A stretch of 64,000 bases of DNA from Halichoerus grypus. Taxonomy: Eukaryota; Chordata; Mammalia; Carnivora; Phocidae. Shown here one piece after another: positions 12,901 through 27,900 of this stretch. Each line of letters starts with the position of its first letter. Position 1 is the stretch's first letter. Under the pieces are notes generated by a model. That model worked only from the letters and a program-made list of their open reading frames with translations. It was not told where the DNA came from and did not search any database. The position numbers were made by a program, and so were the translations under genes. The stretch spans positions 159,928,437 through 159,992,436 of the forward strand of contig NC_135715.1 in NCBI RefSeq assembly GCF_964656455.1, given 5' to 3'.

Positions 12901-15900
12901 AGAAAGTTCTAGTCGACTCCTTTGTGACCTTTGCAAAGTGGAAAGGTAGTCATTTCTACAAACCAAGAAATGTGGTGGGTCTCTTTCACACTGTAAGCAA
13001 ATTGCATTTAAAAACACCTATGCTGGGGCGCCTGGGTGGCTCAGTCAGTTAAGCGTCTGCCTTCAGCTCAGGTCATGATCCCAGGGTCCTTGGATCGAGC
13101 CCCGCATCGGGCTCCCTGCTACGCGGGAAGCATGCTTCTCCCTCTCTCACTACCCCTGCTTATGTTCCCTCTCTCGCTGTGTCTCTCTCTGTCAAATAAA
13201 TAAATAAAATCTTAAAAAACAAACAAACAAACAAACAAAAAAACCACCTGTGCTGGGAGGGCTCCTCCAGCCTCATGAAGATAGAGGCATCTGGAGACTA
13301 GAGGGAAGAGCCCCTGGAAACAGAGCACATAGACATGATCCAGGTATCTTAGCCTCGGGAAAAGTGCACAGTGATCCCTGTTCCTTGAGGGCGCCGGGCA
13401 CTGGGGATGGGCCTTCGGGAGGGCGCCATTCTCACTTTGAGTGAGAAGGCAACCGACTTGCCCTCTAGCTGTGCCAAATGTCTTTTGTGTCCTCTTAGAT
13501 TGAGTCTACGTGATGAATTAGTAGACCAAGAAGCAGAAGCCATGCTCTTAGTTTCCACATGTCAAACAACCCCAAATGGTTCTTGTCCCCACAGTGGGAA
13601 TTTGTGTCAGCCTTCCGACAGGCTCAGGGCCAGCACAATGCCTTGGCCGACGTGAGTGCTGGCATGCGGGTCCTCCTCAAGGAAGGCACAGACACCATTG
13701 AGGACCTGAGCGTCTCCTACGGAGGGGTTGGGGCCGCCACGGTCAGCGCACGGAAGTCCTGCCAGCAGCTTGTGGGGAGGTAGGTAGCGAACCCTGCACC
13801 CCAAAGGTGAAACCTGGTGTCAAAAAAGAAAAAAAAGGAAGAGATTTGGCTCTGGCCAATGTTGTTAAAAGCCCTGGGAAGATGGAAACTCCTGTACGTA
13901 GAACACACTGCTTGTTCTCTCTGTAATTTTGCTAATGAATCAAACCTCACTTGACTTTGGTTAACGAGGGGCCGCGCCATGGGTGCGGGATACAACAAAA
14001 CTGGCCTGGGACCGCATTCAGCCCCCGTCCTCACGCGCACACCAGCACGCCAGCAAACCCACACCAGCCGGTGTCCGAGGGCACCTATTGCTGCACCTGC
14101 TGCTCGGGAACACTCGATTTCTTCCTCAGTAAGGGCCTGTCCAGTTCCCAATGGAATTGTCCCTAATGGGCTCTTTGTCTAATGCCTGGCTCCAGCGTGG
14201 TCTGGCTCTCGGACATGCTTGGTTCATGCTGCAATGAAAGGGTCCCATCCTCACCCTGCCATGACCCTCAGGCCCTCGGTGCCTGGATTTTCCTGAAGGG
14301 CTTGGTTAGGGGATTTCTAAGTTCCCTTCCAACTCATAAAAGGAGACCGGGGGTTCTCTAAATTGTCACTATCCAATATCTAGTACATGCTGTGCTGTTG
14401 AAACTGCCCTTGAACTCGTCCCTTCCCCGCCTCCAACCCCACCAGGCCCTGGAATGAGCTGATGCTAGAGGAAGCTTGCAGGCTGCTTCTGGAAGAAGTC
14501 TCCCTCCCAGGCTGGGCTCCAGGGGGGAAAGAGGAATTCAAGAGGACTCTGGTGGTCAGTTTCTTCTCCAAATGCTACCTGGAGGTTCTGCAGGAACTGA
14601 AGAGGCTAGGAAAGCTGATGCCTGTAAGTGCTCTGGCATTCCTGGGCTCCTTGCAGCCAAAAGCTCCCAGCTTCCCGCTCCGTGTGCGACCTGTCTGTGG
14701 GCAGCCTGGGCCGTTACCTGTCACCTGTTCTGAGGCGGGTCTTGTCAGCTCCCAGCCAGCCCCCCTTCGGGGATTCAGCCCTGGAGGGCTGCTACGTGAG
14801 GCTCAGGATGCCAGGCTGTCTGCATTTCTTAGACGTTCACTGCGTGTCCTGAGCCGCACGGCCTCGCGGGGCCCCTGCCCGCAGTGTGCAATTTCTTTTT
14901 CTTTTCAACTCAGCTTTACTGCAGTATAATTACATATAACAAAATGCACCTATTTAAACCCAATGAGTTTTAACAAATGTGCAAACCCACATAGCCACCG
15001 TCAAACAAGGTATAGAGCATTTTCATCACCCCCAAAAGTCCCTTTTGGCCCCTTTGCAGTCAATCCTCCCAGCCCTGCCTCCAGGCAAACTCTGATCCGC
15101 TTCATGGCACTAGAGATTAGGTTTGCCTGTTCTGAAATTTTATATTCAATATAAAATGTAAGATAAAATTTTATTTTTCAAAAAAATACTAAAATTTATT
15201 TGTATGCAAATATTTAAGTGGCTTCTTTCTAGACTTTCTGATTGTAAATTTCTGGAATAAGTTAAGCAAAACAAAACGTTCTCTCACTCTCTATTTCTTT
15301 CCCTGACTATGAATATAACTCTCACCCTACCTTGTACCCCCTGTTTCCAACCACACCCCACTCCAACACTCCTCACGTCACCCAAGGTCCCCAATTTTCA
15401 TTTACTCAGAGGTAGACCCTCACCAACCACATTCACCAGGGCAGTCATCCTGCCATTTAATTTCTGAATCAAAACACTTGGTGTGTTTCAGACACCCAGA
15501 GAGCTTTCCCAATTTTACTGCTGAATTGCTGCGTTGTTGAGAAAAGCAATCAGGATGTGGGCTCTTTTGTGTACAGTGAACTCCATTTCATTCTGGGATG
15601 GCTGATCCAGTCCCCAATTTTCTTTCATCTGCCTTTACCCAGCTCATTGACAGGTCTCTCCATCCTCAGGGTGACTGGAGGATCAGATTCAAATCAGTCA
15701 GTCCAGTTCCTCTTTATGTGGAAAGGAAGGGAGATCCTGGGAGGTGATGTGGATTTTGGTCCTCCAGGTTACCCCGGGCTTGCAATTTCTTGGATACTGT
15801 AGGCAAGTCATTTTCACACACATCAAAGCCCAGTTTAATCATAGGCTAATCGGTTCATCTTTATTGTTTTGAATTGTCTCTCAGGACAGCCATCATTATC

Positions 15901-18900
15901 CTGAAATTTCAGACCAATTCCTACGTGCTCTAGAAGATTTCCCTGTCACAGGACCCCAGGGAGTCCAAAGGTACCAGGTCAGTGAGTATAATTTAATGGG
16001 AACCTAGGAACTAAGAGATAAGCTATAGCTACGTGAGCTAAGCAAGCACTTCAGAGTTGTGATTTACAGTTCTGACTTTCTAGTTTTTGCTAGTACATTG
16101 CCCTTTGTTTAGGCCAAGTCCGGGAGCCACTGTATCTAGAATCAGGCCTGAGCTACCACTATGCATACTCAAGGCTGAACCAACCTGGAATGGTTTGACC
16201 ATCTGACTAATAATTGATAATCTCCTCCGACTGATGTTCTTTGGGCATTTGTTTGAAGAGCACCTAAGCCAGGTGTGGGGGAAGGACTGAGTAAGACAGT
16301 AGCAAGGTTCAGCCTCCAGCCCTGATTGCAAATGTCTGATCTCCAGTCAGCAAAGCAAGAGCCCTGCCAGTACCTGAACCCACCCTTCTTGAAGGACAAT
16401 ATAGAAAGTATCTATTATTATCTGTTAGCACCCAGCCCCTCCCCCCCACCCCATCTACACACACACAGATCATCCCTGAGAAGCATTCCAGAGTAAACAC
16501 CTCCATCTCCTTATCCTCCCAGTGATGTTTTTGGGCCACTTACAGGGGCAGCCAACGCACCTTGGTCTGGATCTGGGTGGACTCCACTCCATTAGCTCTT
16601 CTCCCCTCTCCCCTCCCCCAGGCCCCGTTCAAGTTGATGCTCAAGGTTTTGGCTTAGATTTTGGTCCCCTACCATCGGGATTTATATCATTTTAGGCTTC
16701 ATCATCATGATCAGTTTAGTTGTGAACAGTTTGGTCATGAGAAAGGTAAGAAAGCAGGACATGGAGGCCCTCTGAATTCCAGAATAAAGCAGTACAGAGG
16801 CACGACTTGGAAACAGAAGATGCCAAAAGGAAAAGCTAGGGTGCCCCTTCACCTACTTCACAATTCTGCCAAAAGGTCGGCATTACCACATAACTGACAG
16901 GACAATTCCCCAGGCTAGTTACATCATTAAATTGTCACATTTATCATCTGACCCACTCCAGTGTTTGTTGCCTGAGGGCAACTCATTTTTTAATCCTGAA
17001 TCAGGAGTGTTGGTAATTGGCCAGGCCGCTTGCGGAGATTCAGGTTTTCCAGGGCAACTCTTGTCTCCCTCTGCAGAGTGTGGATTCTCACCAATCCCTC
17101 CAAGACCCAGTTGGACGTCCCATCACGCACCTATCAGGTCTGAAACATGCTACATGTGAAGCCGTATTTTGTGATGACATTCCAATGGTGGATAGAGAAC
17201 TTTTCATGGTTTTGGTGACCAGTACCAGAGCCCATGCAAAAATCATGTAAGTAAATGGAAAGCTTTCAAAAATTTTTTTAAAAGCACACCTGCAGTTTCC
17301 CTCAGAAGAATGTGCCTGTTCTGCTGTGTCCTAAACCCAAAGAACCTAAAATTGAAAGAATAAAGAAAAGGTCACCATCCCCAGGAGCAGAAAGGGAGGG
17401 TATCTGGAAATGACCATTAAGAAAGAGAGAACAAAAATAGTAGTTATGGGCTCCTTGCTTCTATTCTAACTTCACAATACCTCAGCTCTCTGCTGGAGCC
17501 TCAGGCCTGGCTCCCAGGAGTAACTCAGAGTAGGGCGATACTCAGCTGGTGATAAAACCCTGAAATACTGCATTTCTGAATGGTAAATGCCCGGTGTCCT
17601 AAGCTTCCTAAGAAAGTCGCTTGCCACAGCCACATGGGCCCCGACCCTCACTCCCCTCCAGTAGCTGAAGTGTTACCCTAACCCAGCAGGGAACCTCCTA
17701 GATCCTGGGGCAGGTCAGCTCTTATTGGTCAGGACCTAAGCTGTTGTAATTTTTATTTTCAACAATGTTCTATCTTTCCCTTAGGTCTGGGGCCCTCGAA
17801 GTTTGCTGATTTCTACTTCTTAAATATTTTTTTTTTTCAGATCAATTGATTGGTCTGAGGCCCTTGAACTACCTGGGGTGGTCGAGGTGATAACAGCTGA
17901 GGACATGCCAGGCACCAGTGGGACTGAGGATGACAAGCTGATGGCTGTAGATGAGGTACAGAGCACGCCTTCTCAGGCGACCTTGTGCAGATAATCACCA
18001 GGGTCCGACCTCGAGCTGGTTTGCAATCGCCCCCCTCCACCCACCCCCCATTGGGGGATAGAAGTGCCAATTCTTCCAGCTTCTCTCTACACCTAACATC
18101 TTTATTCAGACAGACTTAGAAATTACATAGTAAAAAGGACATTTATTGCAGAAAAACAAGTCCTAGTTTTCCCACTGTGTGCTCTTGAGTCAGTTTACCC
18201 TTGTCTGAAGAATGAATGTAGGAGCTGACCGTATCAGGATAGAATACACTAGAAAAACCTTAAAAGGAGAGTACAAAAAATACAGCTACTCCCTGTTATT
18301 ATACTAAATTCCTCCTTTCCTGGACCAACCCCACATACACACCCCCACCCCCACGGACTCTTACACAGGCCAGTTTTTATAAAGTTGCTCTTGCCATCCT
18401 TGACCTTTTAATTCAATTCCACGATCATTCATTGAATACTTGCTTTTGGAACCAGGCTACCCTGGTTCATGTTCCAGCTCCACCCTCACTAGCTGTGTGC
18501 CTTTGGGCATCATTATCTGCAAAATGGGAATCATCATAGCACCAACACCGTCGTGTTACTGTGAGATTTAAATGAGCTAATGCATGTAAAATGCTTACAA
18601 CAGTGCTTGGCCCCCGAAGGCTCTCAGCAGGTGTTAGCTGTACTGTCAGGTCTCAGTGAGTCACACGGACTGTTTCTCCAACCGTGAAATGAATCACTGT
18701 TCTTTTGGTTGCACTCCGGACGAAGAGGTCAGCTGTTACTTAAGAGCTCTATTATCTGCGGGCGCCTGGGTGGCTCAGTTGGTTGGGCGGCTGCCTTCGG
18801 CTCAGGTCATGATCCTGGAGTCCCGGGATCGAGTCCCACATCGGGGTCCCTGCTCGGCGGGGAGTCTGCTTCTCCCTCTGACCCTCCTCCCTCTCGTGCT

Positions 18901-21900
18901 CTCTGTCTCTCATTGTCTCTCTCGCAAATAAATAAAATCTTAAAAAAAAAATTAAAAAAAAAAAAAAAAGAGCTCTATTATCTGCTCAGGAGGCCATAAC
19001 AAAATACCACAGCCTGGGTCACTTTAACAAAACTGAAACTTATTTTCTCACAGTTCTGGTGGCTGATCAACCAAGATCAAGGTGTTGGCAGGTTTGGTTC
19101 CTCCCGAGGCCTTTCTTCTTGCTTTGCGGGTAGTCATTCTCTCAGTGAGTCCCCACACGACCTCCTGTCTGTAGATGAGCCTCCCTGGTAGCTTCCTCTT
19201 CTTGTAAGAACATCAGTCCTTTGGGTTAGAGCTCCACCCTGATGACCTCACTTAAGTTTAATTACCCCTTTAAAGGCCCTGTCTCCAAATACCGTCACAT
19301 TGGAGGTTAGAGCTTCAACATAGGAGTTTGGGAAGAAGGAGGGGATTCAGGGTAGTTCGTAACAGGAATCACACTATACAAAAAACACTTTTCCTTCTCT
19401 TTAAATTCTACGATGATAACTCATACCATGAAGATGACACGTGTGAACCAGGCTTGACAGAGGACACAACAGATTCCAGTCACAGCCAATCTCACATCCA
19501 CTCTGGGGCTGACATTCATTTAGTAAAATGGCCAGTGGAATCATCTGTATTATTTAAATTATTTTTTAAATTAATTTTCTTAACCAAGCACATGTGGTTG
19601 AATGTGACCTCCAGTATGGTTATTATTGCTAAACAAGAATAAATAAGACACCAGCCACTGTTGAGTAAGACTATTTCTACAGATATTTTTCTACCTGCTT
19701 CAGGCATATACTTTCTGCAGGTGCTTTGCGTGGGCCACATCATCTGTGCTGTGGTTGCAGAGACAGATGTACAGGCAAAGAGTGCACTTGAAAAGATAAA
19801 GATCACCTATGAAGATCTGGAGCCAGTAATCTTGACCATCAACGTAAGCAGGGGAGGCTGGTTTCTTTCCTGTAAGGTTGTAGAATCAAAAGCACCTTTG
19901 TAAATTTCTTTTTTTATTTTTTTAAAGATTTTATTTATTCATTTGAGAGAGAGAGAGAGAGGGAGAGAGCATGTGCAGGGGGAGGGGCAGAGGAAGAGGG
20001 AGAAGCAGGCTCCCCACTGAGCAGGGAGCCTGATATGGGGCTCGATCCAGGACCCCAAGATCAGGACCTGAGCCAAAGGCAGACGCTTAGCCGACTGAGC
20101 CACCCAGGCGCCCCCACCTTTGTAAATTTCTTGATGCAAGACTAATTCTAACTTTTTCTTGTCACTGACTCGTTCTGGAAAAATCAGCTTTCTCTAGAAG
20201 GTATTACTTGTATGAATTAAAATTAGCTTTGGCTCTAAGAAATGAGGAGGAAAAAACACACCAAGAATTGAAGTTTCTTTCTCTCTCACATTCAAAAGAT
20301 CTAGAAGTAGTCAGTCCAGGGCTTATTTGGGGTTTTATGTTTCAGGGATCTGGGCTCCTTCTATCTAGTTGCTGCATCATGCATGGTTTCTATACTCCAC
20401 GTCACACTTTGGTCCACAATGGCTGCTGAAGCTTTGGCCATTAAGTCCACATTCCAGACAGCAGAGAGAATGAGATGATGAAGAAGGGCATGTCCCCTCC
20501 CTTTAAGGACACTTCCCATATCTCATTGGTTAACACCTAGTCAGATGCCACACCTACATGCAAGGGGAGCTGGGCAATGTAGACTTTATGCCAGGTGACT
20601 ACATATCCACTAAAAATTGGGTAAGATGATGAGAATGGATATTGAGAACGATCATGTTTTCAAGGTGGGGCCAAAAAAACAGAGTGACTTTCATGATAGA
20701 ATTCCACAGAAATTTCCCCTCTTATTTTTGGGTCTAGCTGATGGAATACAAATGCTATTTCCAAAGCAGAAAGAATGAAGTTAGAATAGAAAATTCAGAT
20801 ATAGACTGGGATTTGCAGGTTCTAACTCAATGAAGGACAAGTTCAGAGTAACTGAGCTGAGAAAAGCTTTCTTATTTGTGCACTTGTGACAGAAAATAGA
20901 ATTTTTTCAAAGGCCCCAGTGAACCACTTGACATTTTTTAAATGTGCCTAAAAGGTACAACTTGCTCAATATTCAAAGTGTTAAAAAGGTCATGTTTCTT
21001 GATCTTTCTAAACCAAATCAATTCTGTTCCAAATTCCCATTTTGCCAAGTTTGCAAGAAGTCCAGACCCTTTTTCTTGGCTCACTCTCCATCCCTGGGTT
21101 GTACTAAGATTCTAATACCAGTTTTTGAAATCTCAGTTCTAATCCCATTTCCTCAAGGGGGAAATGGCACCCAGAAGAAAAACCATGAAATATCCTGGGA
21201 CTCAGAATGGTTAGAGATCTAGAGTTCTCTCAGAATGGGACTGTCCAGAGTCAGCTAAAAATTTCTTTTGTGAATGAAAGTAGGTAACAAAATAGTCATA
21301 CATACCAACACTTACTCACCCATCCACCCATTCATTCACTTCAATGCTGTATATATGAGAGGCAGTGGAGGGTAGTGGCTAAAAGCACAGGTTCTAGAAC
21401 CAAACTGCTAGGTTTGAACCCTGGATGCGCACCTGACTAACCGTGTCACCTTCAGCGAGTTAAGGTGTCATGGTTTCTTCACCTGTAAAATGGAGCTAAT
21501 AATAATACCTACCTCATCAAGCTGTTACGAGACTAAATGAGTTAATACATGGAAAGCACTTAGCACAGTGCCTGGCACATACTCAATCCTCACTAAACAA
21601 AGCACATATTACAACAAGATTATATGATCTCATGACGCATTTCCAGTATGGCGATAAACATACTTCCACATGAACTCGGGTGGCTCAGTGAGATCTTGGT
21701 GTAGAAGAAAATGAAAAAGTCCACTATCTGGTACACATTTTCTGCTGCTTTAAGAAATCAAGTATTCTTCACCAGGCAAGAGGCTTCTGAAAGCTAAGCT
21801 GGGGCTCAAACGCTGCCTCCATCTCTTATTTGCAGCATGACTTTAAGAAAGGCATTTAACCTCTCTAAACCCAGTCTCTGCATCTGGAAAAAAGAGAGAT

Positions 21901-24900
21901 CATAATGGAATTAATGTGAGAATGCATATACATGTGCTGTGTATTGTGCAGTGCTTGAACAAAGCGAGCCCTTGGTAAATATTGGCAGCTCTCATCATTA
22001 TCATAACGAGCAAGATAGATGATGAACTCTAAGGCTATTGGAGAGTAAGAATGCAGGAAACAGGTGCCATTCTGAAGTATGGAAAATCACGTTGGGCCAA
22101 AAGGCTCAGCAAGGATCAGCTGTTAATAGGTGAATCCACAGAGCCTCAGAGTGGGATGGCTTCCAGTCTTCATGTGTAGTCAGTTCACACTATTGTCGGA
22201 AAGAAAACATAGAAGAAAGGGCTAGAAAGGCCCTTACGAGATATGCCAAATACCCAAAGAAATGAACAAACTTCCTACAGTGTCTATTGGGCTTTCTTGC
22301 CCAGAGATGTGTTAGGACTTGAGTCTTCTCTCTCAACTTGGCCTCAGTTCTTTAGATCCCTGAGTTAGAGGTTCTTGTATGTGAGCTACCTAAGTCTTAC
22401 ACAAGTATTTTTCTTCAAGGAGAGGTTAAAGAGGGAAGGCCTAGAACCTCACCCGTACTGCAGTTAGACCTATCACCTGTTCCCTGGACATCCACACTGA
22501 AGATGAGAAATGAGCATTTATCATCCTGGGCCATCATAGCATCCCCAGATCTCAATTCTTCACATTTCCCTAATCCTTCTTGTCGGTTTTCCCTGCAGTC
22601 TAGAAGACGTCCTTCTGACATCCATCTCATCTCTACCACGAGCCCACTACTCTAGTACTTCCTTGCTTGATGATTCCCTTCGTGGTTATTTTAGGGAGTT
22701 TACTGGCCTTTGATTAAGAAAAAAAAATGCCATAGGAAGAAAAAAAAATTTTAATTGGCTTGTGTGTTTTTTTCCTATCATTTAGGATGCCATAAAGCAC
22801 AACTCATTCCTATGCCCTGAAAAAAAACTTGAACAAGGAAACATTGAGGAGGCATTTGAAAAAGCTGATCAAATTGTTGAAGGTAAGTGATTCAGGATAT
22901 TTAATAGAATCTTTGCACGATTTCTATTTCAAAGCAGATACTGAGAACATGTGATTTTCTCTCAGAAGGGTATCCTCTAAAGACTCAGAACTTTGACAAA
23001 TTTCTCTTATAGCTCTTCCTCTCAGATTATGTGTGTGTGAGAGAGAGAGAGAGAGTGTGTGCGTGTGTGTGTGTGTGTGTGTGTTGCCTTTAGAGGTGGG
23101 GGGTGGGGAGCAACAGAATATATAGAAGAAAAATCCCTAGCACTTTGATTAGTCAAGGACAGAGGAATAGAACCAGACACTTTGAACCTGTTATCCAAAA
23201 CTGTAATCTCAGAAACAGATTGCCCTCTGTTGCCACAGGACAAATGCCTGATCCATCAGTTCCTTGGTCTGAACAAATCCAGACTGGTCAGTCCACATCT
23301 TACTTGCTTTTCAATTCCTCAACATAGTAGTTTCCAACTAGCACACGCTTTCAAGAATTTCCCTATCTTGCACTTAACAAGAATTTCCCTATCTTGCACT
23401 TAACAGGAGAGGTCCATGTTGGAGGACAGGAACATTTTTACATGGAAACACAAAGTGTGCTTGTTATTCCGAAGGCAGAGGACGAAGAACTGGACATTTA
23501 TGTGTCAACACAGGATCCAGCCCACGTGCAGGTAAGGCCCAGGATCGCCTTTACCTTCCCAAATTCCTAATTCCATCATGGCCTTTGATGCCCACAGCCT
23601 CACAGTTGGCAGCCATTTTACCTGTAGAAACTTGATGTCCAGGTACTAGACCCCAGTGGAGCAGCTAAGATACCAGAACACTTTTATTTTGTCTGGTCTT
23701 GTCAAGTAAATAAAAGAACAGTCGAGGTGAAGGGGATTAAGAGTACACTTATCATGATGAGCACTGAGTAATGTAGAGAATTGTTGACTCACCATATTGT
23801 ACACCTGAAACTAATATAATATGTATGCTAACTATACTGGAATTAAAATAAAATAAAATAAATTAAATCAAATTTAAAAAAAAGAACAGCCACAGTCACT
23901 TGAGATTTAAAGAGAGCATTCATTTGCAGCATGCTTAAATGAGCTCTATGATTGGATAACAACACTAAATAATATCCCGTATGTGGTTTTTCTCTAAAAT
24001 AATCATTACAGATAAACTTTGGAGTGAACACATCACTTTGTAGCACATTTTCATTTCCCAGTTGCAAACTGCCCTAGGGTTTTTAGCTGCAAACATCTTC
24101 TTTAGCAAGTTGTCCTGAGTTTGCTGATTTTCACCTTGTTGGGACTTCAGGTCTAGGCATTTGGCTATGATTCCAGCTTCTGACAGGAATCTAGGACTCA
24201 AACAGTTTCCCTTCTGGAAAATACCATTTTTCTGCTGGAAAGGCTGTTCTGTAAGATTAACGATGTTTATGAACTCAATAGAGCTCTGCAAGACAGATTT
24301 AGACTATCTTAGTTTTTTGTTGTTGTTTTTCTGATAGTAGGTATGGATGAATATTGCTATGATGTTGTTTCAGAAAACAAAAGGATTCTTTGCCATTTCT
24401 TGGAAAACTTTTCCATTATCTAACTTTTACAGAAAACAGTGTCCTTTACTTTAAACATCCCCATCAATAGGATCATCTGTCACGTCAAACGGGTGGGTGG
24501 AGGTTTTGGCGGGAAAATAGGAAGACCAGCCGTATTTGGAGCTATTGCAGCTGTGGGCGCTATCAAGTAAGTGCACTAGGGGATATAGGAGGGTATAAAA
24601 TGTACAGAGCTAAGGGTAAATCAGTGAGTCACTGAGGGTCACTTGGACTGCTGTCACAACCACCTGAGTGTCCTTGGGCAATTCAGGCTCCTGTCTCTTT
24701 TTCTTTATAATTATAGATAGAGTACCCACCCTCCTAGAGTTATTTGAAAAGTCGAATGTACACAGGACTTCAAATAGGCTAATTTGCTATAAAAAGGAAA
24801 AGTGATATTATTAGTTAAATAGTTCCAAGGCTGAGGCTGCCCTGGCCTTGAGTTTCAAGGAAGGTGACCCATTTAGGGGTGGGACAAGTATCCTACCCAA

Positions 24901-27900
24901 GTGGAACACCAAGGGGGTGGGTCCTCCCCCACTTTTCCTTCCTACTCTAGCTGCAGACAGGGTGGAGTGAGGAAAGAAAGGCTCCCACCCTCTGCCTCTC
25001 TGCACCTGGGAAGGGCTGGCTATTCAATGTTAGTTTAATGATAGATGACATCCTCAAAGAAAGTTCCCGGGCTAACCCCAACCAGAAAGCTTGCTCTTTT
25101 GCTGTTTATGCTATTCCAGTTGCTAGCTTTTCAGATCCTTGTTCATTTTCTACGACTGTTTCTTGGTAGTAACAAAGTACTGTCAGAGCCCCAGTCAGCC
25201 CACAAAGTTCAAAGGTCCTGCTTCCTTTGACAAATTCTGTGTAGTTCAGAGCTAGCTCCCAAAGCACTCAGATGTGTGTCTTGTTCTGCAGTGAGAGGTG
25301 GAAAATCACAAGATCTGAATGCCATCTCTAGTTCTTTCCATAATGAACCTCTCTATTCACACCCACCAAGAACCCAGCAAGGGATAATCAGTTCATCATG
25401 CTCCCACTAGGCGTTGTGCCTTTAAGACTATTCAAGCATTACCGCACATTTGAATCATCCAGGGAGCACTTAAATCCCAATGCCTAGGCTGCCCCATAAA
25501 GATCCAGGCATCACTGTATTTGAAATTACCCCGGTGGTGCCACTGTGCTGCCAAGTGTGGGAACCAGCGCCTTAGGCTACAAGCCTGCCTTAGCACACAT
25601 CTGCATGCATTCGGTAGTTCCCAGAGTAGGCTTCCCAAACTGTTGATAATAAGACTCTCCCAGGCTCATAGAAATCCCTGCCTCCCCATCCCAGACCCAC
25701 CAAATCAGAATCACCAGGGGGTGGACCCAGAAACTTTACATTTAACTGATGCTCCAGGTAGTCTTCACCATTAAAAAAACAAAAACACAAACACAAAAAA
25801 GCAAAAAAAAAAAAAAAGGAAACCTCGTGCCAGAATTATAGTTTTCAACATGTACCTGAAAATACCTGATAAGAATCACTGAGAAAAATGCCAATTCTAG
25901 GGCCCCTCCCCAATGTATTGAATGAGAGTCCTAGTGCTAAGGCTCAGGAATCTGAATTTTCACCAAAATACCAGATGATTCTTTTGCACTCCAAAGAGTC
26001 CAGAACCACTGCCCTAGAGATACAGAAAGGCTAACGCTCCGAATACTGAGGGCCCAACTTGGCCAACAGGGTAGCGTTCATGGGTAGAAATGAAGATGCT
26101 AACCAGCAGGCTAAGGACAAGTACTTGGCCTTGTTTTTGCAGTTGTGTTGTTAAGTTTGCATTTATCTATTTGCACTCTTTCTCTTTTGTAACTAGTGGT
26201 GGGGATATGCAAAATGGCTGGATCTGGGTGAACATCAAATCTGAAGCCGTAAGAACGCAAGTTAGGGACGCCTGGGTGGGTCAGTCGGTTAAGTGTCTGC
26301 CTTCACCTCAGGTCATGATCCCGGGGTCCTGGGATCAAGTCCCACATCGGGGTCCCTGCTCAGCGGGGAGCCTGCTTCTCCCTCTGCCTGCTGCCCCTGC
26401 TGCTTGTGCTGTTTCTCTCTCTCTGACAAATAAATAAATAAAATCTTAAAAAAAAAAAAGAACACAAGTTAACTGGCATGTGACATTAATCGCTTTAGCT
26501 AGATCTCCAACCATTGAGTTATAGGCTACAGCGACAGTAGTAATTTGGTCACATGTTAATTCGGATCAGTGCCCAGCTCGTTGTATGTGCTCAGAGAGTA
26601 TGGTTGCATATCAGTGCCCAGCTCATTGTATGCACTCAGGGAATGGATGGTTAAATGAATGGCTGGATAAATGGGTGGGCGAATGGATGTAGGATGGATG
26701 GGTAGAAAGGTAGATAGATGGATGGGTGGGTAGATAGTTAAATGAGGGATGAATAAATGGGTGGGCGGATGATAGATGGGTAGATGGATGAATAGGGGAA
26801 TGGATGGATGGGTGGGTGGAAAGGGTGGAGAATCTAAGATTTGTTTTCTTTAGAACTGGTCATCCCATTCGTCTTGTTCTTGATCGTGAAGATGATATGC
26901 TAATAACAGGGGGAAGGCACCCATTATTTGGAAAATATAAAGTGAGTATTAAAGGTGAAATTATTAAAATACCTCATTTTATCTGAGTGGTTTTATAATT
27001 TTTTATTATTTTGATTTTGCTACATTCTAAAAACAATAATCTTACCTAAAATATTAAATGAAAATGCTGTGTACTTGAATACTCATAAATTTTATGAGGA
27101 AATTTTAGTAAATCTAGTATAGATTATGAAGAAATTGAATGATAACACAATTTCAAATGATAAAAAATTATTGAAGGAATAAGATTTTCATTGGTGGTTC
27201 CTCAAAGACAAAAAATGAAAGAAGCTACAAGGACTTGTTATACCAAAACTTCCTGACTATAAAAATATTTTGTGTAGCGGCACCTACACAAAAGTGTGGC
27301 TCAGTCGGTTAAACATCTGCCTTCAGCTCAGGTCATGATCCTGGAGTCCCGGGATCAGCCCTGCATCGGGCTCCCTGCTCAGCTGGGAGTCTGCTTCTCC
27401 CTCTGCCTGCCCCTCCCTCTAACCGCCCTCCCCGCCCCCCTCGCTCATGTTCACGTGCGCACTCTCTCTCTCTTTCTCTCTCTCTCTCACTCTCTCAAAT
27501 AAATAAATAAAATCTTAAAGAAGAAAAAAAAAGAAAAATATTAAAAAGAAAATATTTTAAAAAAAGAAAATATTTTGCAGTTGAAATGTTTGGAAACAAT
27601 TTTACCACTGTAACTACAAAATCATTTTTACAAGTGTTTCCACTAAGTTGTTATGAAAGTGTCACAAAAGTTCTTTGCAAATAGGAAAAAAAGAATCCAC
27701 TAACTAATGAAATAATTTTATATTTTTTCAAACCACACTCATTGCATTTTATACAACTATGGCATAAGCACCATTAAAAATACTGTTAACATCTAGTTGA
27801 CAACAATAGTACTTTTCAAATTTGTGACTGAGTTCTTAGGATAGTTCTAATGTAATGTTTCTATATCAAAGACGTTTTATCTGGGAATTGCTTAGAGCAT

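Noticed and set aside
18760..18967. tRNA genes
   Set aside because: tRNA-like heads here and elsewhere belong to CAN-SINEs and have poly(A) tails and target duplications.
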